A DNA stretch of 64,000 bases from Microdochium bolleyi (taxonomy: Eukaryota > Ascomycota > Sordariomycetes > Xylariales > Microdochiaceae): NCBI GenBank assembly GCA_001566295.1, contig KQ964248.1, positions 248,001-312,000 on the forward strand, given 5' to 3'. This document shows positions 34,991 to 47,101 of the stretch, one piece after another. Below the pieces are notes generated by a model. The model ran no database searches and was not told where the DNA came from. It saw nothing but the letters and a program-made list of their open reading frames with translations. Both the position numbers and the translations under genes were made by a program. Numbering within the stretch: position 1 is the stretch's first letter; every line of letters starts with the position of its first letter.

Positions 34991-37900
34991 GAAACCACCC
35001 GGAGCTGTCCCGTACAACAAGCAAACGGACATGCGGTGCTACCCTCCGGGACATACAGATCGGAAGTGGTCGCGCACTTCTCGTTCGTGCCTAGCACGGC
35101 TAAAACTACTTGTACAAGGTTGCATCTACGGATGGACAATGTACGAACAGCGAGTGGCGCCGCCACCAGAGCAGTCCAATCCCCTGCTCTACAAAGAAAC
35201 GGAGTGCTGAGCATATGGAAAGAACCCACAGACCGTGTTCTAGAGCCGAAAAAAAAGGCAGTGGGTTGCAATCCGAGGGCCTCGGACGCTGGGCGGCTCA
35301 CGCTAAAGAACATGGACAAAACCGTGCCATGTACAGTAGCGTAAGCACAGGGGACCTGGAGGACGCAAACGCGTGCTTTACAACGTGCGGCGTGCTTCAC
35401 CAGACACAAGGTCAGAACTGCCAATGCCCAGCGGCCCCAGGATTCTTCCGATCACGCGGAAGAGCTTCCTCAAGTCCTGTAACATGCAAGTCACCGTACA
35501 CACCGTTGGTACCGACAAACCGATCTAGGACGAAAAATAACTGCCGAGCACCGCTGCTGACGGAGGGAACCCGAACATGCGGGCTTTGTCGACTCTTTTT
35601 TACTTTATTTCCCCAGCGTCAAGCCATGGCTCGGATTTTCCCAAGTATGCTCGGCATGCGTGCGGGTGGGCGCTGCAAGGCAGAGATAGCTAGATGCAAC
35701 GTAACATCCTCACCATCGGACTCAAGCCTGCCGACCTGCAAGCCCTGTAATGCAAGCTAAGAGCCGTGCAGCCAGCTAGCTACTGACATGCATGCCCCCT
35801 GCTCCACTGCCGTGGCAGTGACAAAAGAATGCTCAGCGTATTCAAACATCAGCACGTGCCTCTTCTCCTGTATCGTCTCCTCCTAGTATGGATTATCATG
35901 GGTAGGTACTATGTAGGTAGGTAGGCAAGCAGCTGCATGTAAAACAGTGCCGAGATGCAGGGTCTGGTAAGCAGCCTCATGGACCAGACTATCAGAGATT
36001 AATCCCTGCGTGCCTTCCCTCGCCTTGTCGAGTCCGACGCGTGCTTCCACAGGGACGCGGTGATGGTGTGTCTCCTCCTCGGGTCAAGATGGCGGTCAGT
36101 GAAGCAAGCAAGCAAGCAAGTTCTGGTTAGTTACATCCGTGTACTGCTGTGGGGGGAGCGCTGCAAGCCAGGACCATGGCGCTGCGAAAGAGTTGAAGAT
36201 GACCCCAACCTTTGATGGTGTGGAGATATCTGCCTTTCGCAATACCCTGATATCTCCGGAATATTCGGAGTGGGTATCACTGCGTCTCATTGAGCTTTGT
36301 TGAAGAACCCAGTCCAATGCTTTGACAGGGCGCTGGACGCAAAAGCCCGGTGCCCTGTGCCATATGATCTCCCAAGCACGTCCGGGATTTGGAAATCAGA
36401 AGGGGCTAGATCCTCCTCGGCTCTGCACTCCCATACAGGCCGTGCCGGTCAGCGAAGATATCCAACGGTATGCCTTGTTCCTGGAAACGACCACCGAGTG
36501 TCGTCGAGCGCTGACCTAGTACGCCCGGAGACACCGAAACTCGGGTCTTTTTCTGGTGTTTTCTTTCTGCCGTTCATCATATTGATTGGCTGATGGCCAG
36601 CTACCAAGCGTAGTTTTCGTGGTTCCTGGCCAGCAGGATCCCGTCTGGTCCCCCCGCAGGATCAGCGGCACTTCAACGTGCGACATGCTACTCAAGTGGG
36701 CGCATCTGCACGTGTTCCCTGCATGAGACAGACATCGAGGGCACGACGTGGCCTATTCTTAGATATGAGATCGGTCCCGAGTCTCACTGGATATGCAGCT
36801 TTCGCGATCAGCCACGGGTCGTGCAGCTTAGAGTCAAAAGTTGGGGCTACGCCCTGCTTCGACGGTTGTGTTCTGGAGAGCACGCCACTCGGTGTCCATA
36901 CTTGGCATTGTAGAATTCTCCAGGTGTGTACTTGACGCGCTGATATCTCCCAGTCGGGCACTATTACCACTACAGTATTTCGCATACCGAGGCCCACAGG
37001 ATGCACGGCAGGGGAGGTGTGCAACTCCGTGTGTGTAAGTGGGCGGATAGAGCCATGCGGGACGAGCTCACGCGACTCATTGCCTCTTACCCCGATGAGA
37101 GACAATTCTATCGGGAAGGCTACACGGCGATGATCTTTTGGCAGATGCTGCATGGCCTCGAGGGGCAGGCTACTATTTCGGAAAACCCCAACTTCTGACA
37201 CCCAGATCTCCCCCGCATGCATCTCCAGAGAATCTTTGGCTGATGAGCTACGATGTAGAGCCTCTCGAGCCCCTCACGAGTCTTCACCGTCATAACTCTG
37301 GTGGCCACGCCCTTGGGGTTGTTGGAGATGCAGCAGGCGAGGTAGGTTAGCACTCTGGCGTTTTCTGAAATGCTTGAGTGTGCGCACAGGACGAGCCGTG
37401 GTCGCACCATCGGTGGCTAGGTGGACCGCGCTAATGTGATTCTCCATAGAATCCTCCGCGGGCTAGAGCTGGGGCACGGGCGGAGTTTGCTGTCCCACAG
37501 TGCACAAGCCTGGGCGGCCAGACGGTCGTCTTTCTCTGAGACGACATGGAGACATCTCTGTGGGAAGAGTGACAAGGACCACGCACAGGACCGTCGAGAG
37601 CCTCGCGGTTGTGGGCGCACATGATGCGGACATGGCCCGATGAATAGGCTCACCAATCGCAATTCGAGGTAATGAGCCAGGCAAGGCAGATCCAGCCTCG
37701 CCAGTTTTGGAGTTTCGTCCCCCGATGCCATCCACGAAGGCCTGGGAACGGCAGGGGTACGGCGACGTCATGGCGGACAGTCCCCTGCCCCAGTCGCAGG
37801 GGAGGTAAGCCTGGCTGTCTGCCCAAGATTGTGGGTGAGACGAGACGAGGTGAGACCACTGGAGGCACGGCTATCGCAAACAGAAGGGGTGTCCACGTGC

Positions 37901-39874
37901 GCCGAATTGCATGTTTGAGAGCGCCACTCAGCCTGTCCGGGGAAGTCGATCCCGCCGCTGATCTCTGAGACGAGCTGCCGAACGCAGCGCAGCGGATGCT
38001 TGACATCGAGTTGCGATGTTGCTTAGTGGGCCACGCTGGTCCTCGCTGGTGATGAAAGCATCTTGTCGCCACTGGGCCCCACCCGTAAACGGCGGGGTTC
38101 AATGTTTCTTGTGGTCTGTGAGCCGAGCCGCTACTCCGACAGAAGCTCTCCGCCGAGCTCACACCAGGGCCACAAGCCTGCAGAAGCTTCCCTTGGCGCT
38201 GCTTGCCGCACAGGCGCGGAGCTTGTCGCAACTCTCGCCATCGCTGCGCAGCGCGCGCGAAGATCGCAAATCGCGATCGAACCACAACGCAAGTCGTGCG
38301 CTGTGCTGGACAACGCAAGCTTGTCAGCGACAGGGGCTCTGCACGCGGGTTCGATGCGCTGTTGGTCCTGTGCGGGTTCGGTGCGGTGGGCATTGGAAAC
38401 GTCCATGGCCGGACACTGTTGATTCTGTTGCCCCGCCCACCGTGCTCCGCATGCGACTGGACGATAGGACTGGAGGAACGCTCGCTGATCTTGAACCCTT
38501 AACATGATGCCAAATGTTGGCGATGCAGGCGCGATTGCTCGAGTTGTTCGGGCTAGATGCGAGCACACTGCTCTGATCCGTCGGCCGATGCAGCCAGCCA
38601 CAAAACGCCAGACCTGTCGGAGCATCGGTTTCGAGAAGTCCCGAAGCTGTAGGGCCAGGTGTGGATAGCTGCCTGGTGGGCCTCGAGAGCAAGCCACCTA
38701 CGAAATGCCCAGGGGGATCCGCGTTGAGAAGCTGATGTAGGCTTGCTGTGTGGACTCGATGGCTGCCCAGGACAGCCGCCCTCATACGGCCCGATAACGG
38801 GAGCAGCCACAGCACGACCAACATTGGCAGCGGATAGTCCTCCGGGAAACCCTGCGACTGAGTTTGGATCAGCGACGCTGCCAAGGGCAGAGCAACTTAA
38901 GGGTAGGGGTGTGCGTCGTCATCCGCTCAGTAGATGGCTTGTTGGTGCTGCGCTTTCGTGGGTGCTGCTGGGTGTCGAGATCCAAAGTTAGTCCAAGCAT
39001 CTACTTGCTCGGCATGCCATATGCGGTCGCGTGCTCGCCCACCCATGCATGGCATGGCATGCACCGGCTGGACAGTGATGACCTGGATTCTGGCGTTGGT
39101 GATCAGGCTCGGAATGGGATGGGATCCGTCGACGACAAGACCTTGGTGCTTATGTCGGCGCCGGCGACCATGTGTCATTGGGCAGGCTGTGGCAGACGAG
39201 CTGCAGGCCGAGCCCGTTTGGAGGAGCAGCGCGAGCGTAGCGTCGTCGGTCGGGCGGGCGTTGTTCCCTGCTGGCGGCGGGGAGACCGATCCCTGGACGA
39301 TCCGTGACTGGTTGCCATCCATGGATCCTCCGAAGAGGATAAAACGCCTTCCAAGCCTCTGCCGTGCGGGGATGGAGGCCATCCCTGCGCGTGGCTTGCA
39401 GGCCGTCATCCTCCGTGACGCCCTGGTCCGCCAGCAAAGTGCCGACTTTTTGGGGGTGGCCGGGCGGGGACGACGTCAGCGCCGGATGCGACGAGGGCAC
39501 CGGTATGGCTGTCGAGCTCGTTGCAGCTGCAGACGTCGAGCGATGTACATCTCCCATGTACCTAAACGGCTTGTCAGGAGTGCTGCAGTCGATGCGGCCA
39601 CCCCGCCGTCATTGTTGTCCTTGCTGATTCATGGTGTGTGGAGCTGGCCCACCGCACGCACAGGATGGTTGCCCATGGGGTGTTTTCTGGAGCACATGGA
39701 GTAGATGGCGGAGGAGCCCACCGAGCCACCGTCCAGGATTTGAGTTACACGCGCGCGGGCGCGGTGAGATGAGGGGATTGGGATCGTCGCAGAGCATACT
39801 GTATGCTGGTACTGTGCCGCTTCTGCATCCTCAGATATGGCTGCAACCGCACTGCGGGGAGCAGGCTGGCCCGA

Positions 39875-39880
39875 TATAAG
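39875..39880 (+). promoter_or_regulatory. TATA-like element of the sugar transporter
   Basis: TATAAG lies 117 bases before the ATG at 39997 and is followed by a pyrimidine-rich stretch (TCTCTCCTCTCTTCTCTTCC, 39922-39941) of the kind that often precedes fungal transcription starts. Confidence 0.5.
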
Positions 39881-39996
39881 GGCAGGCGCACGCCCGCCGA
39901 TCGCGCCTTCTGTCGACCTGATCTCTCTCCTCTCTTCTCTTCCACACGCAGCCCGCTCTCTGCTTCTTCCATCATCCTGGGACAAGCACCGCAACC

Positions 39997-42131
39997 ATGG
40001 CGACCGACAAGCCAGAGCCCTTCCTGGACCCCCATGCCTCCAAGGGCGGCAACTCCCTCGAGAAGGGGTTGAGCCACCGTGAGGACATCAACATCAACCA
40101 GAACCTCGAAGCCAAGTAGGTGCAAACAACCAGCCCGCAAGATGTGCCCCTGTTCTTGCTGACCAGTCCGTGTCGCGTGCCTGCAGGATCAAGAACCCGC
40201 TCAAGGGCATCCCCTATGACCAGCTCATGGCCGATGTCGACGAGTTTGCCCGCCAGAAGGACCTTGTCGAGCACATCCCAGTGCTTCGCAAGGGTGCCCT
40301 CGTGGCCCAGAACCCCGACGCGTACGGCGAGGATCTCGTCGGCGCCGATGCTCTGACAGACCGTCAAAAGACCATCCTCCGCGACGAAGTCGAGCACCGC
40401 TGGCGTATGCCTTGGCGCTTGGTCCTCACCATCTTCACCTGTTCCATTGGTGCTTGCGTCCAGGGCTGGGATCAGACTGGTTCCAACGGTGCAAACATCT
40501 TTTTCCCTCAAGTCTACGGAATCGCCGACCATACAAGCCGCGAGCAGGTCATGGTGAGTCCCTACTGACCCAGGCAGCTCCACCATCGGACACTATACTG
40601 ACACGGGAACCATCTAGCTCGTTGGTCTCGTCAACGCTGGCCCTTACATCGGTTCTGCTCTCATCGGCTGCTGGCTCTCTGACCCTGTCAACAACTGGAT
40701 TGGCCGTCGCGGTGTCATCTTCGTATCGGCTCACTTCTGCATCTGGCCCGTCATCGGCTCTGCTTTTTGCCACACCTGGTGGGAGCAGCTCATCTGCCGT
40801 CTCCTCATGGGCGTCGGTATGGGCATTAAGGCTTCTACTGTTCCCATCTATGCTGCCGAGAACTCTCCCGCCGCTGTTCGTGGTGCACTCGTCATGAGCT
40901 GGCAGATGTGGACGGCTTTTGGTATTTTCCTCGGTACCGCAATCAATGTCGCCGTCTTCTACCATCCCCTCAACTGGAGACTGATGCTCGGTAAGCCTCA
41001 CCCGTCCTAGACTTGGCGATCTCATCTAACGATTTCTGCACAGGCGCCCCCTTCATTCCTGCTGTCCCTCTGCTCTGCCTCATCTACCTCTGCCCGGAGT
41101 CTCCGCGTTGGCTGATGAAGAAGAATCGCTACAAGAAGGCCTGGGATGCTATGAACCGTCTACGCTTCGATGAGATTCAGACTGCCCGCGACATCTACTA
41201 CATCCACGCCCAGCTCTCCGTCGAGTTCGAGATCATCGGCAACAGCAGCTACCTGAAGCGCATGGGTGAGCTCTTCACGATCCCACGCATCCGTCGCGCC
41301 ACTATTGCCGCCTTTGTCGTCATGTTGGCCCAGCAGCTGTGCGGTATCAACATCATTGCTTTCTACTCTACCACCGTCTTCAAGGAGTCCGGGTTCGACG
41401 ACTACCAGGCACTGCTGTGCTCTCTCGGCTTCGGCCTCGTCAACTGGCTGTTCTGCTTCCCCGCCTTCTGGACCATCGACACATTCGGCCGCCGCAGCCT
41501 TCTCCTGTTCACGTTCCCCAACATGATGTGGACATTGCTTGCGGCCGGTCTCTGCACCCTTCTTCCAATGGGCACGACCCGTACAGCTCTCGTTGCGCTG
41601 TTCGTCTTCATGTTCGCAGCGTTCTACTCCCCCGGCGAAGGTCCAGTCCCCTTCACCTACTCGGCCGAGGTCTTCCCTCTATCCCACCGTGAAGTCGGTA
41701 TGGGTTTCGCTGTCGCCACCTGTCTTGGCTTCGCCGCGGCTCTTGGTCTGACATTCCCTCTGCTGCTGGCGGCCGCCAACACCGTTGGAGCCTTCGGTGT
41801 CTACGCTGGCTTCAACGCCGCTGCCTTCATCCTCATCTTCTTCTTTGTACCTGAGACGAAGCAGAGAACGCTGGAAGAGCTTGACTACATCTTTGCTGTC
41901 CCCAACCGCAAGTTCGCACAGTACCAGACCAAGGTCGCCTTCCCATGGTGGTGGCGCCACAGCCTGCCGTACTTTGTCAAGCGCCGTCTGCTGTTCATGA
42001 AGAACGCCAAGAGGGTCCCCCTCCAGCCGCTATACCACAAGGAAGAGGTCATCGCCCAGGCTCACACCAACGAGCCCGCGCCGCCTGCTGGTGAGGGTCA
42101 CGTGTCTTCAGATAACGAGAAGAAGTTGTAA
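39997..42131 (+). CDS. MFS sugar/polyol transporter
   Basis: Exons are 39997-40115, 40187-40553, 40618-40990 and 41044-42131 (648 aa). Donors are GTAGGT, GTGAGT and GTAAGC; acceptors are CAG, TAG and CAG; each join restores the family text. A long cytosolic N-terminus (about 120 residues, with KNPLKGIPYDQLMADVDEFA) precedes the first membrane segment, where IGACVQGWDQTGSNGAN appears. Sugar-porter motifs are RLLMGVGMGIKASTVPIYAA, PESPRWL (near residue 303), AQQLCGINIIAFYS and VPETKQRTLEELD. Twelve membrane segments are expected. By family this is a plasma-membrane proton-coupled importer of a hexose, polyol or similar carbon source; the exact substrate cannot be told. It is convergent with the TDA3-like gene. 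Confidence 0.93.
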
Positions 42132-42785
42132 TTGCCCGGCAGGGTAATTGCACACACGCCAGACCCATGAACATGGATTTGAAAACCCAAGTACAATCTG
42201 GTTAAATTGAGTAGAGTTGAGAAAGAGTTATTGGAGAAGCTGGGGTTCGGAATGGTCATGATTGTTTACAGATACCCCAACAACGTTCATTTAGCTAGGA
42301 TACAATGCAATGACTGTTACTACAACTGCGCACATTACGTTCTATCTTATAACAATGAGTATGTGGAAAGATGAGGACGCTCCGTCGTGCGCTGTGTCTG
42401 TAGATCTATTGTTTTCGACAAGATTCGGTGCTCAGTCTCCTCCAAGAGACCCTCGGGCGAGGAAATACGTTGTTTTATTTCGAGAAGCAACTCACGCAGG
42501 TCAAACACCTTGAGAGGAAGCTCTGTTATGGATAACAGCAAATACGCAATCCTATTCCAGTTTTGTTGTATGATGCATGTACATATCTTCTCAGATACGT
42601 GGGACAACCATGTCCGGTACCACCCATTCGGTCTAACACGTCGCTCTCCCATCTTCCAAGCGATTGGCGGACAGAGTGCCCTCTCCTCCCTTCTTCATTG
42701 CCCTTACAACCATTCCAATCCATCCACACCCAATGCTCGAGGCAGCACGCTCGATTACAACATCCCCCTTTGCCATCACGACACA
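42132..42785. other. Intergenic between convergent genes
   Basis: The 654 bp hold the 3' ends of the MFS transporter (plus) and the TDA3-like gene (minus). The first part is AT-richer, as is common for 3' UTR and polyadenylation regions. No gene seen. Confidence 0.55.
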
Positions 42786-44106
42786 TCACATCGCCCGCGC
42801 CGGATCACAACCCCCCAGCCTTGCGCTCCGCGCCTCGCCCTCCATGACAACCTCGCTGACCAGCAAGCCCGTCGCGGGTGCGTTCTGGATGCCCCAGCAG
42901 GTATGGCCCGCCGCGACCACCACGCCCCGCGGCTGGCCGGGCACGCGGCCGATCCACGGCCCGCCCTGGGGCAGGTAGCACGCCTGCTTCGCGAGGACCT
43001 GCGCTGCCTCGGGCATCGGCCTGCTGCCGCGGCCCGTCGGGTCGAGCTCGTCGCTGATGGCGGCGACCTGCGCGACGATGTCGTCGCACCGCGCCTCGTC
43101 GACGGCCACGTCCGACGACAGCAGGGGCAGGGCCACGTCCGTGTCCGTCGGCCCGCACGCGTACGCGGTGCCGTCCGGGCGCGCGTAGATCTCGGGCTCC
43201 ACGGTCGTTGGGCGCTTCAGGGCGGTCCTACTCTTCTTGCTGGTGGTGTCTCCCGTGGCGGGCTCGGGGAACCCGGGGGGCAAGGTGATCGCTGTGAAGA
43301 GCGCGTACGCGGAGACCGGGCGCGCGGGCTTGATGACGACGCTGTGCGCGCGGCTCGCGCTCACGGGCGGGCCTGCGGGGAGGACGCGGGACGTCCACGG
43401 CCCCGCGGCGACGATGACGTCCGTGGACGGGAGGGTGACCTGTTCTTCTCCCTGCTCCGCGCTGCTGCTGGTGCCGTTCCCGCTCTTGCTGTGGCTGATG
43501 TAGGTCACGCTCTGCACGGATCCCTGGCCCGTTGTGTTTCCGTGAGCATCTACTCCCGGGGAAGCGGTGGCGGGAGGAGAGCTGTTGATACTCGTGACCC
43601 GCGCCCCGGTGACGATCCGCACGCCCCTTTCCTCCGCCAGCGCAGCCATGCTCCGCGTGAAGAGCTCCGGGTGTACCTGCGCCGTGTTGTCAGGCGTGCC
43701 CATGTTCTCGTACGCCTCGAGGCCGCCGTCGCCCGTGGCGGTGTCCAGCCAGTCCAGGTCCTCCGGCACGCCGAGCCTCTTCAGCGCGGCGGCCGACTTC
43801 TTGTGGTCCTTGTGCAGGCCCTTTGTGTTGCCGTCTGCATTCTCACTCCTTCCCTCTGCAGTCCGGCCGGCACCACCAGCACTGCTATCAGCCAGAGGCC
43901 CCGGCAGCCGCGCCCGGCACTCGACCTGGCTCGCCCAGCACCGTCTGTATCCCCACCTCCTCTGCCCGCCGTGCTCGCGCGCAAGCTCCTCGTGCAGGCG
44001 GAAGCTCAGCGGCACGATGTTGTCCGGGAACGCCCACCGCGCCAGCAAGCCACCGGCCTTGCCGCTCGCGCCGCCCGCGATGCCGTCGTGGGCCGGGTTG
44101 AACTCT

Positions 44107-44138
<32 letters not shown>

Positions 44139-44372
44139 AGCGCTGTCGGGGTACGCCAGCGTCGCGGCGTCCTGAATGCTGTCCTTTATCCGGCCGCCCG
44201 CGGAGCTCGAGGACGACGCCTCGAGCAGCGTGATCCGGTGCAGGGCCCGGTCGTACAGCGGGTGCCGCGTGAGGTAGTACGCCGTGGTGCAGCCGATGAT
44301 GCCGCCGCCGATGATGGTGATGTTCTTTCTCTGGGCGGGAGCAGGCTGTGATGACGACGATGATGTAGCCAT
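42786..44372 (-). CDS. tda3: FAD-dependent oxidoreductase, TDA3-like
   Basis: Single exon, 528 aa from the ATG at 44372 (GCCATGG context). A longer version from 44510 would add 46 residues with an Arg/Ala-rich, mitochondrial-presequence-like start. The dinucleotide motif NITIIGGGIIGCTTAYYLTR is at about residues 17-36, GASGKAGGLLARWAFPDN follows, then VIVAAGPWTSRVLP, and near the end AGHTCWGIQNAPATGLLVSE, all characteristic of the DAO-fold TDA3 group. In yeast TDA3 has been linked to late-endosome trafficking; its substrate is unknown. A run of eight Gln plus RQQ (CTG repeat on the plus strand, 44113-44141) is inserted between the FAD motif and the GASGKAGG box. It is a lineage-variable insertion. 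Confidence 0.88.
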
Positions 44373-45191
44373 GGCGACGGTGGTAGTCGTGGTGAGTTGT
44401 CTGTTCTTTGCGACAGAAGTCGTGATGCCTGAGGGCGTGTTGACGCCAACGGCTGGTCTTGTGGTGACTGCGGCAGGTGCTCTTGCTGCGCGAATGCAGG
44501 CTCTCTGCATAAAGCGTGTGTGTTGATCAAACTTGCTTGCGACACTGGTCTGATCTTGATTCCACTCCAAGGAGGAACTGACGGTTTTGTTGGACGTTCT
44601 GCTCCCTCCGACTGGGAAGATTTCAGAGCTCTGTTTATATTGTCGTTGTTCGTCGTTGGTGGTGGGGTTGCCACTGACTGGTTTGTTTCTTCTCCTCTTT
44701 TACGTCATCCCTCGCCTGCATTCGATGGCGGAGATTTTGGTCCGAACAGGTAGTTCTCCATCACTCTAGGTAATAGAGATCCCTTTTTCACAGGAAAGCA
44801 CTCAAGATGTACGATTGCTCAAGTCATATCCGGGATGGTGATGCACTGCGTTCCCGGGAAGCATTCTTATAGCGTAATCTTGATAACTGCGGCTAGGCTT
44901 CCGAGCCGCTAGCGATAGTCACTCAATGCATGTGGTTTTCTAGTCGCCCTCTTATTCTTTCACTGTCATTATGGTAATCGATACCCAGACTGTCTCCGAG
45001 GGGATGCACGCGTTCAAACACAAGGAGACTCAGCGTGGCCTGTCCATGTCGGCGCACAATCTCGAACCAATAGTCCTAGGGCAGCTAAAAGGATAAGCCT
45101 GTATCGCCTCTCCTCACCACAACATCACAAGCGAGCCTGACAGACACTCATTGTGAAGACATCGGCGGCGCCCGGGCGGAGGACAACCCGC
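44373..45191. other. Intergenic, 820 bp
   Basis: Contains the promoter of the TDA3-like gene and the 3' region of the second permease. No gene seen. Confidence 0.5.
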
Positions 45192-47101
45192 TCAGCTGAA
45201 CAACCAATTGAACCAGCGGTCCGCGGCGTTCCTATTTCCGGAAACGAGTCAGTACGGCTTCCTCCTTCTTTCCAATTCATAGACAAAGCTGGCTCTAGAG
45301 AAAAGGGAATCTTACCTTGGCGGGCTGGGCACAAACGTGCGGTGGTACTCTTCGATCTCGGGGATGTCCTTGTGTAGGTCGACCTCGGTCGGCTTGTACA
45401 TCTTGGTCTTGTGCACGAGCTTCCAGACGATGAAGAGGATCGGGCAGATGAATATCATGAGGTACCTTACACAATGAATGTCAGTAACTCTTTCGACAAA
45501 ACTTTGCGAAGCCATACTCCCGCGAGCCGGGAAAGTATGGGACGACGGAGAGAGAGAAGAAACTCACGAGAACAGGAAACTTGGGATATCCCACTTGCCC
45601 GGCAGGAACACGGTGTACCCGCCGACAAACGTCATGATCGTCGTGGCGACCAGGGCGTAGATGGCCGCATACGGCTGCAGGAAGCCCTTGTACGGCAGCG
45701 TGTCGCGGCTGATGCCCTGCGCCTTGAGCGCGCGGTAGAAGCACAGATACGTGGCCGTCATGCAGGAGAAGTTGATGAGCTGCGAGGCCGTCACCAGGCT
45801 GACGAACCACGTGAGCACGACGGACGCCTGCGAGCCGAGCTGCAGGAACGACAGCAGCGAGATGAGCAGCACCACCGTCACGCAGTGCATGGGCACGCCG
45901 TTCTTGGTGCACTTGCGCAGGATCTTGGGGGCCTTGCCCTCGAGCGCGAGCCCGTACAGCGAGCGCGACGCGCAGTACACGTAACTGTTGCCCGCGGAGA
46001 ATGCGGCCGTCAGGACCATGGCGTTGACAATGTGCGGGAGCACCGGGATGCCCATGCGGTTCATGGCCACGACGTAAGGGGACGCGGCCGCGCCGGGCTT
46101 GCCGTCGGAGAAGGCGGCAACCATCTCCGGGTCGTTGTACGGGACCAGGATGCCGACACAGAGCGAGCCGAGCATGAAGAAGGTCGTCAGGCGGTAGAAG
46201 ACGGCGTTAAAGGCCTTAGGCATAACTACGCGCGGGTTTTCGGCCTCACCGGCGGACATACTGACATCTAAAATACGTTCGATGAGTGTTAGTTAGCCTT
46301 CGAGATATAGGTATAATGGATAGTATAGAACGAACAATCAGGTCCGGCTATTGTAAAAGATGCCTGGATTAGGCACTGCATGAAGCCCATGAATCGGCCA
46401 GTGTTGCCTGTGGTGTACCACTCGGCGAAGGCGCCGGGCGTGTACCAGTACGTGAATCCGAACGCGTTCCGCTGCGGATTTCCGCCCACCATGACGATGA
46501 AGGTGAAGATGATGAGACCGATGATGAGCAGGACCTTGCCGAGGGCCGCCCAGAACTCGCTCTCGCCATACCACTTTACTGCGAGCAGGTTGATGAGGGC
46601 GTACAGGACCACGATGATGGCGATGATGACACCCGCGGGCACCACATCGCTCCAGAAGTGGATGATGACGTTGCAGGCCACGATCTCGAACGGGACAAGC
46701 GCCGCCTCGAAGACGAAGAAATTCCAGCCGGTCATGAAACCAAACGCCTCGTCCACGTAGCGGCCGGCGAAGCGGATGAATGGCGAGGAGATGGGGAGAT
46801 AGGTAACCATCTCCGCCATGCACAGCGTGACAGCGAGGATGACGGTACACCAGAGCGAGAAAGCGATGAACAAGCTGCCGGGTCCTCCCTGCATCAGCCC
46901 GCGGCCAATCTGGACGTAGAGGGCGGTACCAATTGTCCCACCAATTCCGATAAGCTGAATGTGGCGAGGCTTCAGCTTGCGGTGCGTCTGGTCAGTCGAG
47001 CCGACAATGAAGGACTGCCCGCTCGACCCGCGCTGGAGAGGCGCATCCTTCTCGGCATCGTACACCGGTGGCGTGTCGGCGGTTGTCTCGATGCCACCCA
47101 T
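45192..47101 (-). CDS. Amino acid permease (GAP-like), four exons
   Basis: Minus-strand exons are 47101-46336, 46267-45568, 45465-45316 and 45231-45192 (551 aa). The text has RHIQLIGIGGTIGTALYVQI near residue 45, MAEMVTYLPISSPFIRFAGR, FTIAGPD-YVSMSAGEAENPR across splice 1, FLFSYLMIFICPILF across splice 2, and EYHRTFVPSPP-RNAADRWFNWLFS across splice 3. The last exon is only 40 nt; stopping at the in-frame TAA of exon 3 would give PSPPR and lose the conserved C-terminal RNxxxRWF-type end. All splice sites are GT-AG; the first donor is the unusual GTTCGT. By family this is a plasma-membrane proton/amino acid symporter with twelve membrane segments, whose C-terminal tail usually carries signals for endocytic control. 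Confidence 0.93.

Larger units (their letters stand above)
32961..39996. other. Gene desert, 7 kb
   Basis: No gene could be supported. Open frames of 60-260 codons occur in several overlapping phases of both strands, with Arg/Ser/Cys-rich text and no motifs, as expected of GC-rich non-coding DNA. Simple repeats include TG at 33747-33771, GGA at 34119-34170, CAGA at 34961-34990, GTAG near 35905-35935 and GCAA near 36100-36120. One short frame at 37001-37198 reads more like protein (see findings). The far right end holds the promoter of the sugar transporter. Confidence 0.5.

Noticed and set aside
36692..37222. 176-codon minus-strand frame in the gene desert
   Set aside because: No recognisable domain, not supported by flanking exons; treated as chance.
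38016..38884. Long overlapping frames on both strands (163 and 186 codons)
   Set aside because: Mutually overlapping, Arg/Ser/Cys-rich and without motifs or splice-linked continuation.
42387..44351. 654-codon plus-strand frame
   Set aside because: It is antisense to the TDA3-like gene, whose motifs are unmistakable; this is a GC-bias shadow.
45411..46271. 286-codon plus-strand frame
   Set aside because: Antisense shadow of the second permease.
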